From the NCBI RefSeq assembly GCF_031180975.1, contig NZ_JAPSLI010000011.1, positions 1-64,000 on the forward strand: a stretch of DNA of 64,000 nt, written 5' to 3'. Positions 8,351 to 16,672 of the stretch are shown in pieces. The DNA comes from Microbacterium sp. GTDB taxonomy: Bacteria > Actinomycetota > Actinomycetes > Actinomycetales > Microbacteriaceae. The notes under the pieces were generated by a model. That model was not told the origin of the DNA, made no database searches, and saw only the letters and a list, made by a program, of their open reading frames with translations. The position numbers were made by a program, and so were the translations under genes. Every line of letters starts with the position of its first letter. Within the stretch, counting starts at the first letter, position 1.

Positions 8351-9520
8351 AGGAGCCGTCTGCCCGCGCTCGAAGTAGGCGACCAGCTCGGGATCGAGCG
8401 GTGGCACGTCGATGGCAGACCCGTCGCCGCGGAGCGACTGGGTGGCGAGGATCCCGGCGGCCACGGCCTCTCTCGCGGCGACCGGCGAGGTCTCGGTGAT
8501 CCCGCCGTGGCGGACGAACCGCAGGAACTCCGCCACCAGCAGCGCGTCCGCGCCGTCGTGCCCGGCATCCGGCTCCGACTCGATTGGGAAGGTCTCGTCC
8601 GCCTCGCCGTACCCGCGGTGGCGCCGGTTCCACAGCTTGACGACGCCGCCCGAGGTGTCGCCGAAGTTCTCGATGCGGCCTTCTGTGCCGATGACGGTGT
8701 AGTTGCGCCAATAGTCGGGCGTGAAGTGGCACTGCTGGTAGGAGGCGAGGATGCCGCCCGCGAGGCGCATGTTGACCATCGAGACGTCCTCGACGTCGAT
8801 CGTCGGGTGCAGCCCGGTGAGCGACGTCGGCGGCCAGTTGTCGACGCTGAACCAATCAGGCATCCGCTCCCCGGTGCGGTCGCGGCGGTCCTGGATGTCG
8901 CCGTACACGCTGAGCTCCCCCATAGCCGCGACCTTCTCCGTGTAGGCGCCGGCAAGCCAATGGATCACGTCGATGTCGTGCGCGCCCTTCTGCAGCAGCA
9001 GGCCCGTGGTGCGGGTGCGGTCGGCGTGCCAGTCCTTGAAGTAGTAGTCGCCACCGTGCCCGACGAAGTGCCGGCACCAGATCGCCTTCACCTCGCCGAT
9101 GCGCCCCTCCTGGATCAGGCGGCGCATCAGCGTGACGACCGGCATGTGGCGCATGTTGTGCCCGATGTACAGCCGGCTTCCGGTGCGGCGCGCAGTCTCC
9201 AGCATCCGATCGGCGTCGGCGAGGTCGATGGCGAGCGGCTTCTCGCAGAACACCGCGACCCCCGCTTCGAGCGCGCGGATGCTGATCTCGGCGTGGGTGT
9301 GATCGGGGGTCAGGACCATGACGGCGTCGACACCCGACCCGAGCAGCTCGTTCAGCGATTCGGTGATGAGCGCCTCCGGCAGCTCGCGGCCGGCGTCGTC
9401 GCGGGCGCGCTCGGCGGGGTCGCACACCGCTGTGACGCGCGAACCGGCGCCAGGGCGGTGCACCTCCTGACGCAGCGAAGCGCGCGCGCCGAAACCGATG
9501 ATGCCGATGCTGAGGTCCAC
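8333..9520 (-). CDS. Gfo/Idh/MocA family NAD(P)-dependent oxidoreductase
   Basis: A 395-residue dehydrogenase likely acting on a sugar or polyol imported by the adjacent ABC system. The N-terminal Rossmann fold begins at residue 3 (IGIIGFGARASL), followed by the signatures DAVMVLTPDHTHAEI and the EKPLAID motif with the catalytic Lys of the family; the C-terminal domain contains GAHDIDVIHWLAG with the conserved Asp/His pair. Start is GTG at 9520 with an AAAGGAG Shine-Dalgarno; longer in-frame starts reach into lacI. It is the last gene of a five-gene minus-strand operon, 31 bases after lacI. The final residues AEAN fall inside the 122-bp repeat. Confidence 0.88.
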   Translation of the reverse strand: MDLSIGIIGFGARASLRQEVHRPGAGSRVTAVCDPAERARDDAGRELPEALITESLNELLGSGVDAVMVLTPDHTHAEISIRALEAGVAVFCEKPLAIDLADADRMLETARRTGSRLYIGHNMRHMPVVTLMRRLIQEGRIGEVKAIWCRHFVGHGGDYYFKDWHADRTRTTGLLLQKGAHDIDVIHWLAGAYTEKVAAMGELSVYGDIQDRRDRTGERMPDWFSVDNWPPTSLTGLHPTIDVEDVSMVNMRLAGGILASYQQCHFTPDYWRNYTVIGTEGRIENFGDTSGGVVKLWNRRHRGYGEADETFPIESEPDAGHDGADALLVAEFLRFVRHGGITETSPVAAREAVAAGILATQSLRGDGSAIDVPPLDPELVAYFERGQTAPAEANR

Positions 9521-9551
9521 AGTGCTCCTTTTGAGGCAGGGTGAGATGCCG

Positions 9552-10610
9552 TCACCGGGTACGGGTGACGGGGGCGTCGAGGTTCGTGGATGCGCCGGGG
9601 AGCAGCGACCACGGAAAGTCGTGCCGGCGACCGGCGGCGATTCCAGCGCCCAGCGCACGGTCGACGATGATCTTCGCCTGGCGCCGATAGAAGTCCGTCG
9701 GACCGACGGTGGTGAGCGTCGGCGCGATCAGGCGGGCGTCCGGGGTGTTGCCCACGCCGATCACCGCGACGTCGTACGGCACCCGCAGCCCCAGCATGTG
9801 CGCGGCGTTGATGGCGGCGATGGCGGCGAAGTCGGTCGTCGCGTAGATCGCGGTGGGGCGTCGCTCGCCGGACAGCAGCCGCACGGCCGCCGCGAACGCG
9901 CTCGCCTGGGTCTCGCTGTACGTCTGGGTCCACGCCGGATCCGGTTCGAGTCCGCCGGCGGCCATCCGCTGGAGGTACGGCGTGTAGCGCGTGGTCTCGG
10001 TCGCTGCCTGGCGCACCGCCGCCTCGGCGGTCAGGCAGCCGATCGCGGTGTGCCGCTCGAGCAGGTGATCCATGGCTAGCACGCAGCCGGGCAGCGCATC
10101 GGAGCGGATCACGTCGAACCCGTCCGGCTCGAGCGTCTCGGAGAAGACGACGAGGCGCTGGCCCCGCTCGACGAGATCACGCAGCTTCTCCTCGCCGTCC
10201 GAATCGGTCCCGATGGCGTCGAGATACGCGACGTCGCTCTCCACCCGGTCCAGCGCGGCGTGCCAGTCGCCGTCCGCGAGGATGAGCGTCGTCAGGCCGT
10301 GCCGGTTGGCCTCGTCGTTCACGGCATCCGCCACCGCGAGCGACCAGGGATCGCTCAACATGTGCAGCGACAGTTGGATCATGCCGCTGCGCCCGGTGCG
10401 GATGGCGCGGGCCGCACGGTTCGGGCGGTAGTTGAGCTCCTCCGCCGCAGCAAGCACCCTGGCCGCTGTGGCCTCGGCCACGCCCGAGCCGGATGCCGCT
10501 CCCGCGCGCCCCGAGAACACGTACGACACCGTCGCGGTGGACACCCCGGCACGCTCCGCGACCATGCGGAGCGTGGGGCGTCGGCGAACCGGGTGTGGGT
10601 CCTGCGGCAT
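9552..10610 (-). CDS. LacI-family transcriptional repressor
   Basis: A 352-residue regulator with the LacI-type helix-turn-helix near residues 13-35 (TLRMVAERAGVSTATVSYVFSGR), a hinge helix (NYRPNRAARAIRTGRSG) and a periplasmic-binding-protein-like effector domain. The spacing between the helix-turn-helix and hinge is longer than usual because of an Ala/Gly/Ser-rich insert (GAASGSGVAEATA). It lies in the sugar ABC operon, three bases after the second permease gene, and probably controls the whole operon through the palindrome at 13801-13814 upstream of the binding-protein gene. The inducer should be the sugar carried by this transporter. Confidence 0.92.
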   Translation of the reverse strand: MPQDPHPVRRRPTLRMVAERAGVSTATVSYVFSGRAGAASGSGVAEATAARVLAAAEELNYRPNRAARAIRTGRSGMIQLSLHMLSDPWSLAVADAVNDEANRHGLTTLILADGDWHAALDRVESDVAYLDAIGTDSDGEEKLRDLVERGQRLVVFSETLEPDGFDVIRSDALPGCVLAMDHLLERHTAIGCLTAEAAVRQAATETTRYTPYLQRMAAGGLEPDPAWTQTYSETQASAFAAAVRLLSGERRPTAIYATTDFAAIAAINAAHMLGLRVPYDVAVIGVGNTPDARLIAPTLTTVGPTDFYRRQAKIIVDRALGAGIAAGRRHDFPWSLLPGASTNLDAPVTRTR

Positions 10611-10613
10611 CCG

Positions 10614-11510
10614 TCAGCCCTTCGACCCGCTGAACGCGATGCCCTGGATGAACTGCCGCTGCAGGATCATGAACGTCACCAGCATCGGCAGCGTCGCCAG
10701 CAGAGCGCCCGCCATCAGCACCGGGTAGTCGGTGCCGTGCAGGCCGACCAGCTGCGACAGGCCGACCGAGAGGGGCATCTTCTCGGGGTCGGTCGTGACG
10801 ATCAGCGGCCACAGCAGATCGTTCCACGACCACAGCACGGTGAACACCACGAGAGCGATGATGCCAGGCTTTGCGAGCGGCACCATGATGCGCCAGAACG
10901 TCTGCCAGGGGTTCGCGCCGTCGATGCGCGCCGCCTCCTCGAGCTCGGCGGGCAGCGACATGAAGAACTGGCGCATCAGGAACGTGCCGAACGCGCTGAA
11001 GATGCCGGGCACGATCAGGGCCTGCAGCGAGTTCAGCCAGCCCAGCGACTGGACGATCTCGTACTGCGGGAGCAGGTACAGCTGCGACGGCACCATGAGC
11101 ACCGACAGGAACAGCACGAACAGGGCGTTGCGGCCCGGGAACGGGATACGCGCGAACGCGTAGCCGGCCATCGTGCACAGCAGCACCTGCCCGACGGTAC
11201 GGCCGATCGTGAGCAGCACCGAGTTGGCGAACATCTGCCCGAACGGCATCGATTCGAACACCCTGGCGTAGTTGGTGAACACCCACGGATCGGGCAGCAG
11301 GCTCGGCGGCACCTGGACGGAATCGCTGAGGGTCTTGAACGACGTCAGCAGCTGCCACACGAACGGGAACACCATCAGGACGGCCCCGACGATGAGCACC
11401 ACGTGCACCACCCACAGCCCGCGGTTCTTCGGGCTGCGTCCCGCCGGTGCGCCCCGCCGAGACGGCGCGGCGCCGACGACGGCGCGGGTGTCGAGAGAGA
11501 GGTCACTCAT
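10614..11510 (-). CDS. Carbohydrate ABC transporter permease (MalG type)
   Basis: A 298-residue inner-membrane permease of the CUT1 family with six membrane helices. The EAA loop that docks the ATPase is visible as EEAARIDGANPWQTFWRIMVPLAKPG. The C-terminus KG is typical of MalG-like subunits. It overlaps the upstream MalF-type permease gene by 8 bases and is followed 3 bases later by lacI. No ATPase gene is present in the operon, so a shared MsiK/MalK-type ATPase elsewhere is expected, as is common in actinobacteria. Confidence 0.93.
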   Translation of the reverse strand: MSDLSLDTRAVVGAAPSRRGAPAGRSPKNRGLWVVHVVLIVGAVLMVFPFVWQLLTSFKTLSDSVQVPPSLLPDPWVFTNYARVFESMPFGQMFANSVLLTIGRTVGQVLLCTMAGYAFARIPFPGRNALFVLFLSVLMVPSQLYLLPQYEIVQSLGWLNSLQALIVPGIFSAFGTFLMRQFFMSLPAELEEAARIDGANPWQTFWRIMVPLAKPGIIALVVFTVLWSWNDLLWPLIVTTDPEKMPLSVGLSQLVGLHGTDYPVLMAGALLATLPMLVTFMILQRQFIQGIAFSGSKG

Positions 11511-12483
11511 AGTGCACCCACTTCTTCTGCATCCGGAACTGCACGACGGTGAGCACCAGGATGATGACCAGCAGCAGGAAGGCGATCGCGGCGGCGTACC
11601 CGCGGTCGTTGTCGAGAAAGCCCGCCTCGTAGAACAGATAGACGACGGTGCGGGTGTTGGGCATGGCCGGATTGCTGCGCCCCAGCATCATGTAGATCAG
11701 GTCGAACACCTGCAGCGCGCCGATCACGCTGATGACGCTCACGAAGAAGATCGACGGCGAAAGCAGCGGGATGGTGATCGAGAAGAACTTGCGCACAGGT
11801 CCGGCGCCGTCGAGGTCGGCGGCCTCCATGATCGTGTCCGGGATGCCCTGCAGGCCGGCCAGGAAGATCACGATGTTCGTGCCGAGACCGGCCCAGATGC
11901 CCACGACGGCGATCGCGACGAGCGCGGTGCTCGGGTCGGTCAGCCAGCTGCGGCCGTCGACGCCAACCCAGCCCAGCGCCACGTTGAGGATGCCGTAGTC
12001 GCCGTTGTAGATCATCCGCCACACCAGCGCGATGGCGGCCGGCATGGTGACGACGGGGACGAAGTAGAGGGTGCGGTAGGCGCTGCGGCCCTTGAGGCCG
12101 GCGGTGTTCAGCAGCGCGGCGATGGCGACCGCGATCGGGATGCCGATCAGCGCGATGACGGTGTAGATCGCGGTGTTCCGGAGGGCCCCGATCAGCTCGG
12201 GGTCCTGAAGCAGCCGCTCGTAGTTCGCCGCGCCGACCCATTCCGAGCCGCCGAACGGGCCGGACTTGGTGAACGAGATGATCAGTGTGCGCACCGTCGG
12301 CCACAGGTAGAACACCGCCAAACCCAGCGCGGTGGGGCCGATGAAGACCAGCGCCCACCACGGCGACGAACCGGGAGTGCGCCGCCGGCGGCGGATGCCG
12401 GAGGGCTGCGCCTCCGGCATCCGCTCCGACCGCGCGAGGGGCGCGGTCCGCGCCTCCCCGCGCTGCGCGACGACGTCGCTCAT
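11503..12483 (-). CDS. Carbohydrate ABC transporter permease (MalF type)
   Basis: A 326-residue CUT1 permease with a basic cytoplasmic N-terminus, six membrane helices and the EAA motif MEAADLDGAGPVRKFFSITIPLLSP. It forms the transmembrane heterodimer with the overlapping MalG-type gene downstream. Start ATG at 12483, four bases after the stop of the binding-protein gene. The C-terminal QFRMQKKWVHYE is the usual short cytoplasmic tail of this family. Confidence 0.93.
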   Translation of the reverse strand: MSDVVAQRGEARTAPLARSERMPEAQPSGIRRRRRTPGSSPWWALVFIGPTALGLAVFYLWPTVRTLIISFTKSGPFGGSEWVGAANYERLLQDPELIGALRNTAIYTVIALIGIPIAVAIAALLNTAGLKGRSAYRTLYFVPVVTMPAAIALVWRMIYNGDYGILNVALGWVGVDGRSWLTDPSTALVAIAVVGIWAGLGTNIVIFLAGLQGIPDTIMEAADLDGAGPVRKFFSITIPLLSPSIFFVSVISVIGALQVFDLIYMMLGRSNPAMPNTRTVVYLFYEAGFLDNDRGYAAAIAFLLLVIILVLTVVQFRMQKKWVHYE

Positions 12484-12487
12484 CGAA

Positions 12488-13765
12488 TCACTCCTGCTCG
12501 GCGTCCAGAGCCGCCTGCATCTTCTCGGCGAGGTCCTTCAGTCCGGCCTCGGGGGTGACGTTGCCCGCCCACACCTGGGAGAGGATCTCGCTCTCGATGC
12601 TGGTCCACGCCGACGTGTTCTTCGACACCGGGTACGGCACGGCCGTCTCCAGGGCGTCGATGTACACCTGCAGGTCGTACTGCGGCAGCGCATCGACCCA
12701 CGCCTGCTGCTTGCCGTTGAACGCGGGGATCACGGTGCCGGCGGACGCCATGATGTCGGCCGCCTCGTCGCCGCTCGCGAACGCCGCGAACTCCTTGGCG
12801 GCGTCCAGGTTCTCGCTCTTCGCGTTGGCGACGTTCGCGAGACCGTGGATGACGCTCTGGTTGCCTGCGCTGCCGGCGGCCAGGGGAGCCACGTCGACCT
12901 TGTCGGCGATGTCGGCGTTCTCGGCGTAGGTGTGCGCGGTCCACGAGCCGTTCTGGAACATCGCGACCTTGCCGGACAGGAACATGTCCTCGGGGCCGGT
13001 GTCGGTCATCTGCTGGGCGGTGGGCGACGACCCCGCTTCGATGAGGTCGGTCCACAGCGTGATGCCGGCGAGGGCCCCGGGCGTGTCGTAGCCGGTCTTC
13101 GTACCGTCGGCGTTGATGACCTCGCCGCCGGCCTGCGCGATGGAGTTGTAGTAGTTCTCCTGGCCGAACTGCGAGGCGGCGATGCCGTACTGACCCTTGG
13201 CCGGGTCGGTGAGCTTCGCCGCGGCGGCCTTCAGATCGTCCCAGGTCCACCCTGCCTTCGGGTAGTCCACGCCCGCGGCGTCGAACAGCTCCTTGTTGTA
13301 CCAGAGGGCGATGGTGTCGAAGTCCTTCGGGGCTCCGTAGAGCTTGCCGTCGTAGGTGTACAGGTCGATCAGGCCATCGGGGTAGTCGGCGGCGTCGATG
13401 CCGGCGTCGTCGAGCGGCGCGATGACCCCGTTCGACGCGTAGAGCTGGAAGTTCGGCCCGTTCATCCAGAACACGTCCGGCGCGGAGCCGCCCGATACCG
13501 AGGTCTGCAGTTTGGTGAAGTACTCCTTGTACGGCGTGACCTGGATCTCCACGTCGACGTCGGGATGGGTCTTCTCGAACGCGGCGGCGATCTTCTCCAT
13601 CGTCGGCTTCTGGTCCTGGTCCCACATGCCGTAGGTGATGGTGACCGGGCCCCCATCGGCGCTGCCGCCCGAGGCGCCCTGCCCGCCGCTGCAGGCGGTG
13701 AGCGCTGCTGCCGCGACCGCGACGACGGCGACGGCCACGGCGCGGCTCTTTCCGCTTCGAATCAT
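12488..13765 (-). CDS. Extracellular sugar-binding lipoprotein of the ABC transporter
   Basis: A 425-residue solute-binding protein of the family 1 (MalE/UgpB-like) cluster. The N-terminus has a basic start, a hydrophobic core and the lipobox LTAC with the modified Cys at residue 25, so it is membrane-anchored on the outer face. Family features include the VTITYGMWDQDQKPTMEKIAAAF opening, APDVFWMNG and GAPKDFDTIALWYNKELFDAAG. It is the first gene of the operon; start ATG at 13765 has a strong AAAGGAGGA Shine-Dalgarno. The LacI-type palindrome 35 bases further upstream suggests repression. The ligand cannot be predicted. Confidence 0.92.
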   Translation of the reverse strand: MIRSGKSRAVAVAVVAVAAAALTACSGGQGASGGSADGGPVTITYGMWDQDQKPTMEKIAAAFEKTHPDVDVEIQVTPYKEYFTKLQTSVSGGSAPDVFWMNGPNFQLYASNGVIAPLDDAGIDAADYPDGLIDLYTYDGKLYGAPKDFDTIALWYNKELFDAAGVDYPKAGWTWDDLKAAAAKLTDPAKGQYGIAASQFGQENYYNSIAQAGGEVINADGTKTGYDTPGALAGITLWTDLIEAGSSPTAQQMTDTGPEDMFLSGKVAMFQNGSWTAHTYAENADIADKVDVAPLAAGSAGNQSVIHGLANVANAKSENLDAAKEFAAFASGDEAADIMASAGTVIPAFNGKQQAWVDALPQYDLQVYIDALETAVPYPVSKNTSAWTSIESEILSQVWAGNVTPEAGLKDLAEKMQAALDAEQE

Positions 13766-13800
13766 CCCGATCCTCCTTTGGATCTCAGTGCGAGGGTGAT

Positions 13801-13814
13801 GTTAATCGATTAGC
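13801..13814. promoter_or_regulatory. Probable LacI-type operator GTTAATCGATTAGC
   Basis: The core TAATCGATTA (13803-13812) is a perfect palindrome with the central CG typical of LacI-family sites. It lies 36 bases upstream of the binding-protein gene, whose operon encodes a LacI repressor. Confidence 0.65.
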
Positions 13815-13925
13815 AAACCGATCACGGCGAGAGTAGACCATGTCTCCAGCGCGACGCAACACACGGCGCGCGCGGTGACGACCGGCGTGCGGCTTCCCGG
13901 GCCGCGGGCTCGTGCAGCGCGTGGC

Positions 13926-13931
13926 TATCCT
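13926..13931 (+). promoter_or_regulatory. -10 box of leaderless promoter for the phosphodiesterase gene
   Basis: TATCCT, six bases before the ATG at 13938. Confidence 0.5.
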
Positions 13932-13937
13932 GGGGCG

Positions 13938-14807
13938 ATGCGCGACGAACCCCGCCACTCCCGCCGTGTCCCCCGCGTGCTCATCATGGGGTGGGACGGC
14001 GTGCGCGACGACGTCGTCCGCTCGGCGCACACCCCGCACCTCGACGGCGTGGCCGCGAACGGGTTCTTCGCCACGGTGCGCGTGCACGAGGCGAACCCCA
14101 CCATCTCCGGGCCGGTGTGGTCGACGATGGCGACCGGCGTGTACCGCGACCGCCACGGGGTGCACGACAACGACTTCCGCGGCCACGCATTCGCCGCGCA
14201 CCCCGACGTGCTGACCAGAGTGCGCGCCGCTCTTCCCGGGGCCACGACGTTCGCCGCAGGGGCCTGGGCACCGCTGGTCGAGGATGCTTCCGGAGGGCCG
14301 CTCTTCGCCGGGGGCGGGTACCGGCCGGCCCTGCCGCCCGGTGCGGAGGACGGACCCCTCGACCTGGTCGCGGCCATGGACGAGGCGGTGATGTCCCGGG
14401 TTGCGCGCGAACTGCGCCATCGGGATCATGCCGTGGTCTTCGCCTACGCCGTGCTGCCCGACATCGTCGGCCACACCGAGGGCGTAACCCCGCGTTACCG
14501 CGAGGCGGTGGAGACCTGCGACGAGCAGCTCGGGGTGCTGCTCGCGGCCATCGAAGCCAGACCGACGCGCGAGCGCGAGGATTGGACGATCATCGTGCTC
14601 ACCGACCACGGACACCTCGACGCGGGCCACCACGGCGGCGACAGCGACGAGGAGCGTCTGGCGTGGATGGCGGCGGCGGGGCCAGGCATCGCCCCTGCCG
14701 ACACGGTCGCCGACCACGCCGACGTGCTCCCGCACGTGCTGCAAGCGCTCGGCCTGCCCTCGGACGACACTCTGGTGGGCATGCCGCTCGGCGGTCGCTC
14801 GGGATGA
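13938..14807 (+). CDS. Alkaline phosphatase superfamily / nucleotide pyrophosphatase-like hydrolase
   Basis: A 289-residue metal-dependent hydrolase related to type I phosphodiesterases/nucleotide pyrophosphatases. Expected metal ligands and nucleophile are visible: RVLIMGWDGVRDD near the N-terminus (first Asp), NPTISGPVWSTMATG (catalytic Ser/Thr region), PDIVGHTEG and VLTDHGHLDAGHHGG (Asp-His metal ligands). No signal peptide is seen, so it is cytoplasmic. A start at 13938 fits the TATCCT box six bases upstream. It overlaps the EamA transporter gene by 4 bases (ATGA), so they are translationally coupled. Substrate unknown. Confidence 0.85.
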   Translation: MRDEPRHSRRVPRVLIMGWDGVRDDVVRSAHTPHLDGVAANGFFATVRVHEANPTISGPVWSTMATGVYRDRHGVHDNDFRGHAFAAHPDVLTRVRAALPGATTFAAGAWAPLVEDASGGPLFAGGGYRPALPPGAEDGPLDLVAAMDEAVMSRVARELRHRDHAVVFAYAVLPDIVGHTEGVTPRYREAVETCDEQLGVLLAAIEARPTREREDWTIIVLTDHGHLDAGHHGGDSDEERLAWMAAAGPGIAPADTVADHADVLPHVLQALGLPSDDTLVGMPLGGRSG

Positions 14808-15649
14808 CGCCGCTCGTCCTGAGCGCCGTGCTCGCCTCGGCGATCATGCACGGGACGTGGAACGCGATCGCCAAGGCGATCCCGGACCGCCTTGCGTCAT
14901 CCGCTCTGATCGGCCTGGTCTACCTCGTCGCGGGCGCCGCCGGATGCGTGCTGCTGCCGTCTCCGGCACCCGCGTCGTGGGCTGCCCTCGCGGCGTCGGC
15001 GGCGCTGCAGACGGCTTACCTGATCCTGCTCACCGCCGCGTACGCGCGCACCGACTTCAGCGTCGCCTATCCCCTCACGCGCGGGCTGGCCGTGCTCGGG
15101 GTCACGACCCTCGCCGTGACGGTGCTGCACGAGCACCTGTCGACGATGCAGGCCGTCGGCGTGGTGGTCGTCGTGGCGGCCCTGTTCACGCTGGCCTTCG
15201 CCCGGCGACAGCGACACTCGCGCACCGGGCTGCTGCTGGTGCTGGCCGTCGCAGCGTGCGTGACCGCCTACTCCTTCATCGACGGCGTCGGGGTACGATT
15301 CTCCGGCTCGCCGCTGGGCTACGCGGCCTGGCTCTTCCTGCTGCAAGGCGTCTCGATCCCGCTGTGCTGCCTCCTGCTCAGCCGCGACAGGCCGGCGCTC
15401 CTCACGTCGGTGCGCCGGCACCTTCTTCTCGGGACGTTCGGGGGCGTGCTGTCGTTGCTGGCCTACGGCATCGTGGTCTGGGCGCAGGCCACCGCGCCGC
15501 TGGCCCTCGTCTCCGCGTTGCGGGAGACCGGGGTCATCGCCGCGGGAGTCATCGGAATGCTGCTGTTCAAGGAGAGGCCGGGGGCGGCCGGGATCGTCGC
15601 CGCGGTCGCCGCGGCGATCGGCATCGTCACCATCCGTCTCGGGGCGTGA
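14804..15649 (+). CDS. EamA/DMT-family transporter
   Basis: A 281-residue membrane protein with about ten hydrophobic segments in the two-fold EamA arrangement of the drug/metabolite transporter superfamily. The repeat signature is seen in the first half (YARTDFSVAYPLTRGLAVLGVT) and second half (QATAPLALVSALRETGVIAAGVIG), each before a conserved Glu-containing helix. Start ATG at 14804 overlaps the phosphodiesterase stop. Co-transcription suggests it carries a substrate or product of that enzyme, but this is inference. A 122-bp hairpin repeat follows. Confidence 0.88.
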   Translation: MTPLVLSAVLASAIMHGTWNAIAKAIPDRLASSALIGLVYLVAGAAGCVLLPSPAPASWAALAASAALQTAYLILLTAAYARTDFSVAYPLTRGLAVLGVTTLAVTVLHEHLSTMQAVGVVVVVAALFTLAFARRQRHSRTGLLLVLAVAACVTAYSFIDGVGVRFSGSPLGYAAWLFLLQGVSIPLCCLLLSRDRPALLTSVRRHLLLGTFGGVLSLLAYGIVVWAQATAPLALVSALRETGVIAAGVIGMLLFKERPGAAGIVAAVAAAIGIVTIRLGA

Positions 15650-15666
15650 ACACCGTGGGCACGGAG

Positions 15667-15788
15667 TTCAGCGCACGCGCAGTTCGAAGGGGATCACCCG
15701 AAATGCAGGATCGGATGCCGTCACAGCATCCTTCATTCCGGATGATCCCCTTCGGATCGGGCGTGGCGGGTTACAGGTTCGCCTCCGC
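15667..15788. repeat. 122-bp repeat with 70-bp hairpin, copy 2
   Basis: Second copy of the element at 8229-8350. Here the outer arms of the hairpin 15685-15754 are perfect for 12 bp (CGAAGGGGATCA and its complement), with the same inner GGATGC/GCATCC stem. It lies between convergent genes and provides the end of the MerR gene. Confidence 0.8.
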
Positions 15789-16550
15789 GTAGACACGCAG
15801 TGCGTCGCGGACGAACTCCGCACCCGCCGTGCCGCCCTCGCTCGTGGCGTAGTTGGCGCCGAAGCGCGGGTCGGCGACGTACATCTCGCCCAGACCGATG
15901 ACGTAGCCCTTCACGTCGCCGTTCCCTGCCGCTGGGGTGCCGGGGATGCCGGTCAGCCACTCGACGTGGCGGCGGGCGAGCGCCTGCGCCTCATCGGATG
16001 CCGGGTCGATGCCGCTCTCCGCGGCCGCGATCCAGTCCCGGCCGAGGTCGGAGGCGCGCTGCTGCCAGGCGGCGCGCTCCTCGTCGGACATCCCGCGCCA
16101 CCAGCGGTCGCCGTCGGCGTACGCCTTCTTGCCCCAGCGCTGCTCGACCTCCTCCTTGTACTGGGTGTGGTCGAAGCCGTCGAACATGTTGTCTGCCATG
16201 AGGGGCTCCCCTCCTTTCAATGCGTTGATGGTGTTCTCGACGGACGCGATCTGCCGGTGCAACCGGTCCTGCTCCTGGCGCAGCCACGCGAGGTGGGTCT
16301 CCAGCGCGGAGGCTTCGCTCCCCCGACTCCCTGTCGGGGGGTCGAGCACCTCGGCGATCTGCGGCAGGCCCAGTCCGAGCTCGCGCAGCAGCAGGATGCG
16401 CTGCAGGCGAACCAGCGCGGTCTGGTCGTAGTGCCGGTAGCCGTTGGCGGCGATCCGCGAGGGCTTGAGCAGGCCGATGGCGTCGTAGTGGCGCAGCGTC
16501 CTGCTCGTCGTGCCGGCGAGCCTGGCGATCTCCTGGATCGACCAGTCCAT
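15771..16550 (-). CDS. MerR-family regulator with TipAS antibiotic-recognition domain
   Basis: A 259-residue TipAL-like activator. The N-terminal winged helix-turn-helix (residues 1-70) shows YSIQ-type MerR features: SIQEIARLAGTTSRTLRHYDAIGLLKPSR and GYRHYDQTALVRLQRILLLRELGL; a coiled coil follows to about 110, then the TipAS domain (from about residue 118), a globin-like fold that in Streptomyces binds thiopeptides. Internal ATG of LMADNMFDGFDHTQYKEEVEQRW could give a free TipAS product as in tipA. Start ATG at 16550 with AAGGAGG. The operator lies within a 19-base spacer promoter just upstream, predicting autoactivation. The last residues AEAN lie in the 122-bp repeat. Confidence 0.9.
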   Translation of the reverse strand: MDWSIQEIARLAGTTSRTLRHYDAIGLLKPSRIAANGYRHYDQTALVRLQRILLLRELGLGLPQIAEVLDPPTGSRGSEASALETHLAWLRQEQDRLHRQIASVENTINALKGGEPLMADNMFDGFDHTQYKEEVEQRWGKKAYADGDRWWRGMSDEERAAWQQRASDLGRDWIAAAESGIDPASDEAQALARRHVEWLTGIPGTPAAGNGDVKGYVIGLGEMYVADPRFGANYATSEGGTAGAEFVRDALRVYAEANL

Positions 16551-16580
16551 GGCATCCCTCCTTCGTTCGTCGATGAGTCC

Positions 16581-16611
16581 ACGCTAGAAGTTGACGTCAC
16601 GTCAAGGTCAA
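16581..16611 (-). promoter_or_regulatory. MerR-type promoter with 19-bp spacer and palindromic operator
   Basis: On the minus strand, -35 TTGACC (16606-16611) and -10 TAGCGT (16581-16586) are separated by 19 bases, the long spacer typical of MerR-regulated promoters. The palindrome TTGACGTCACGTCAA (16591-16605) fills the spacer. Confidence 0.7.
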
Positions 16612-16672
16612 GCGGGACCTACACTCCGTCATCTGTCGACGCACGGCACTCCGTCCCGGTACGGTCGGAACC

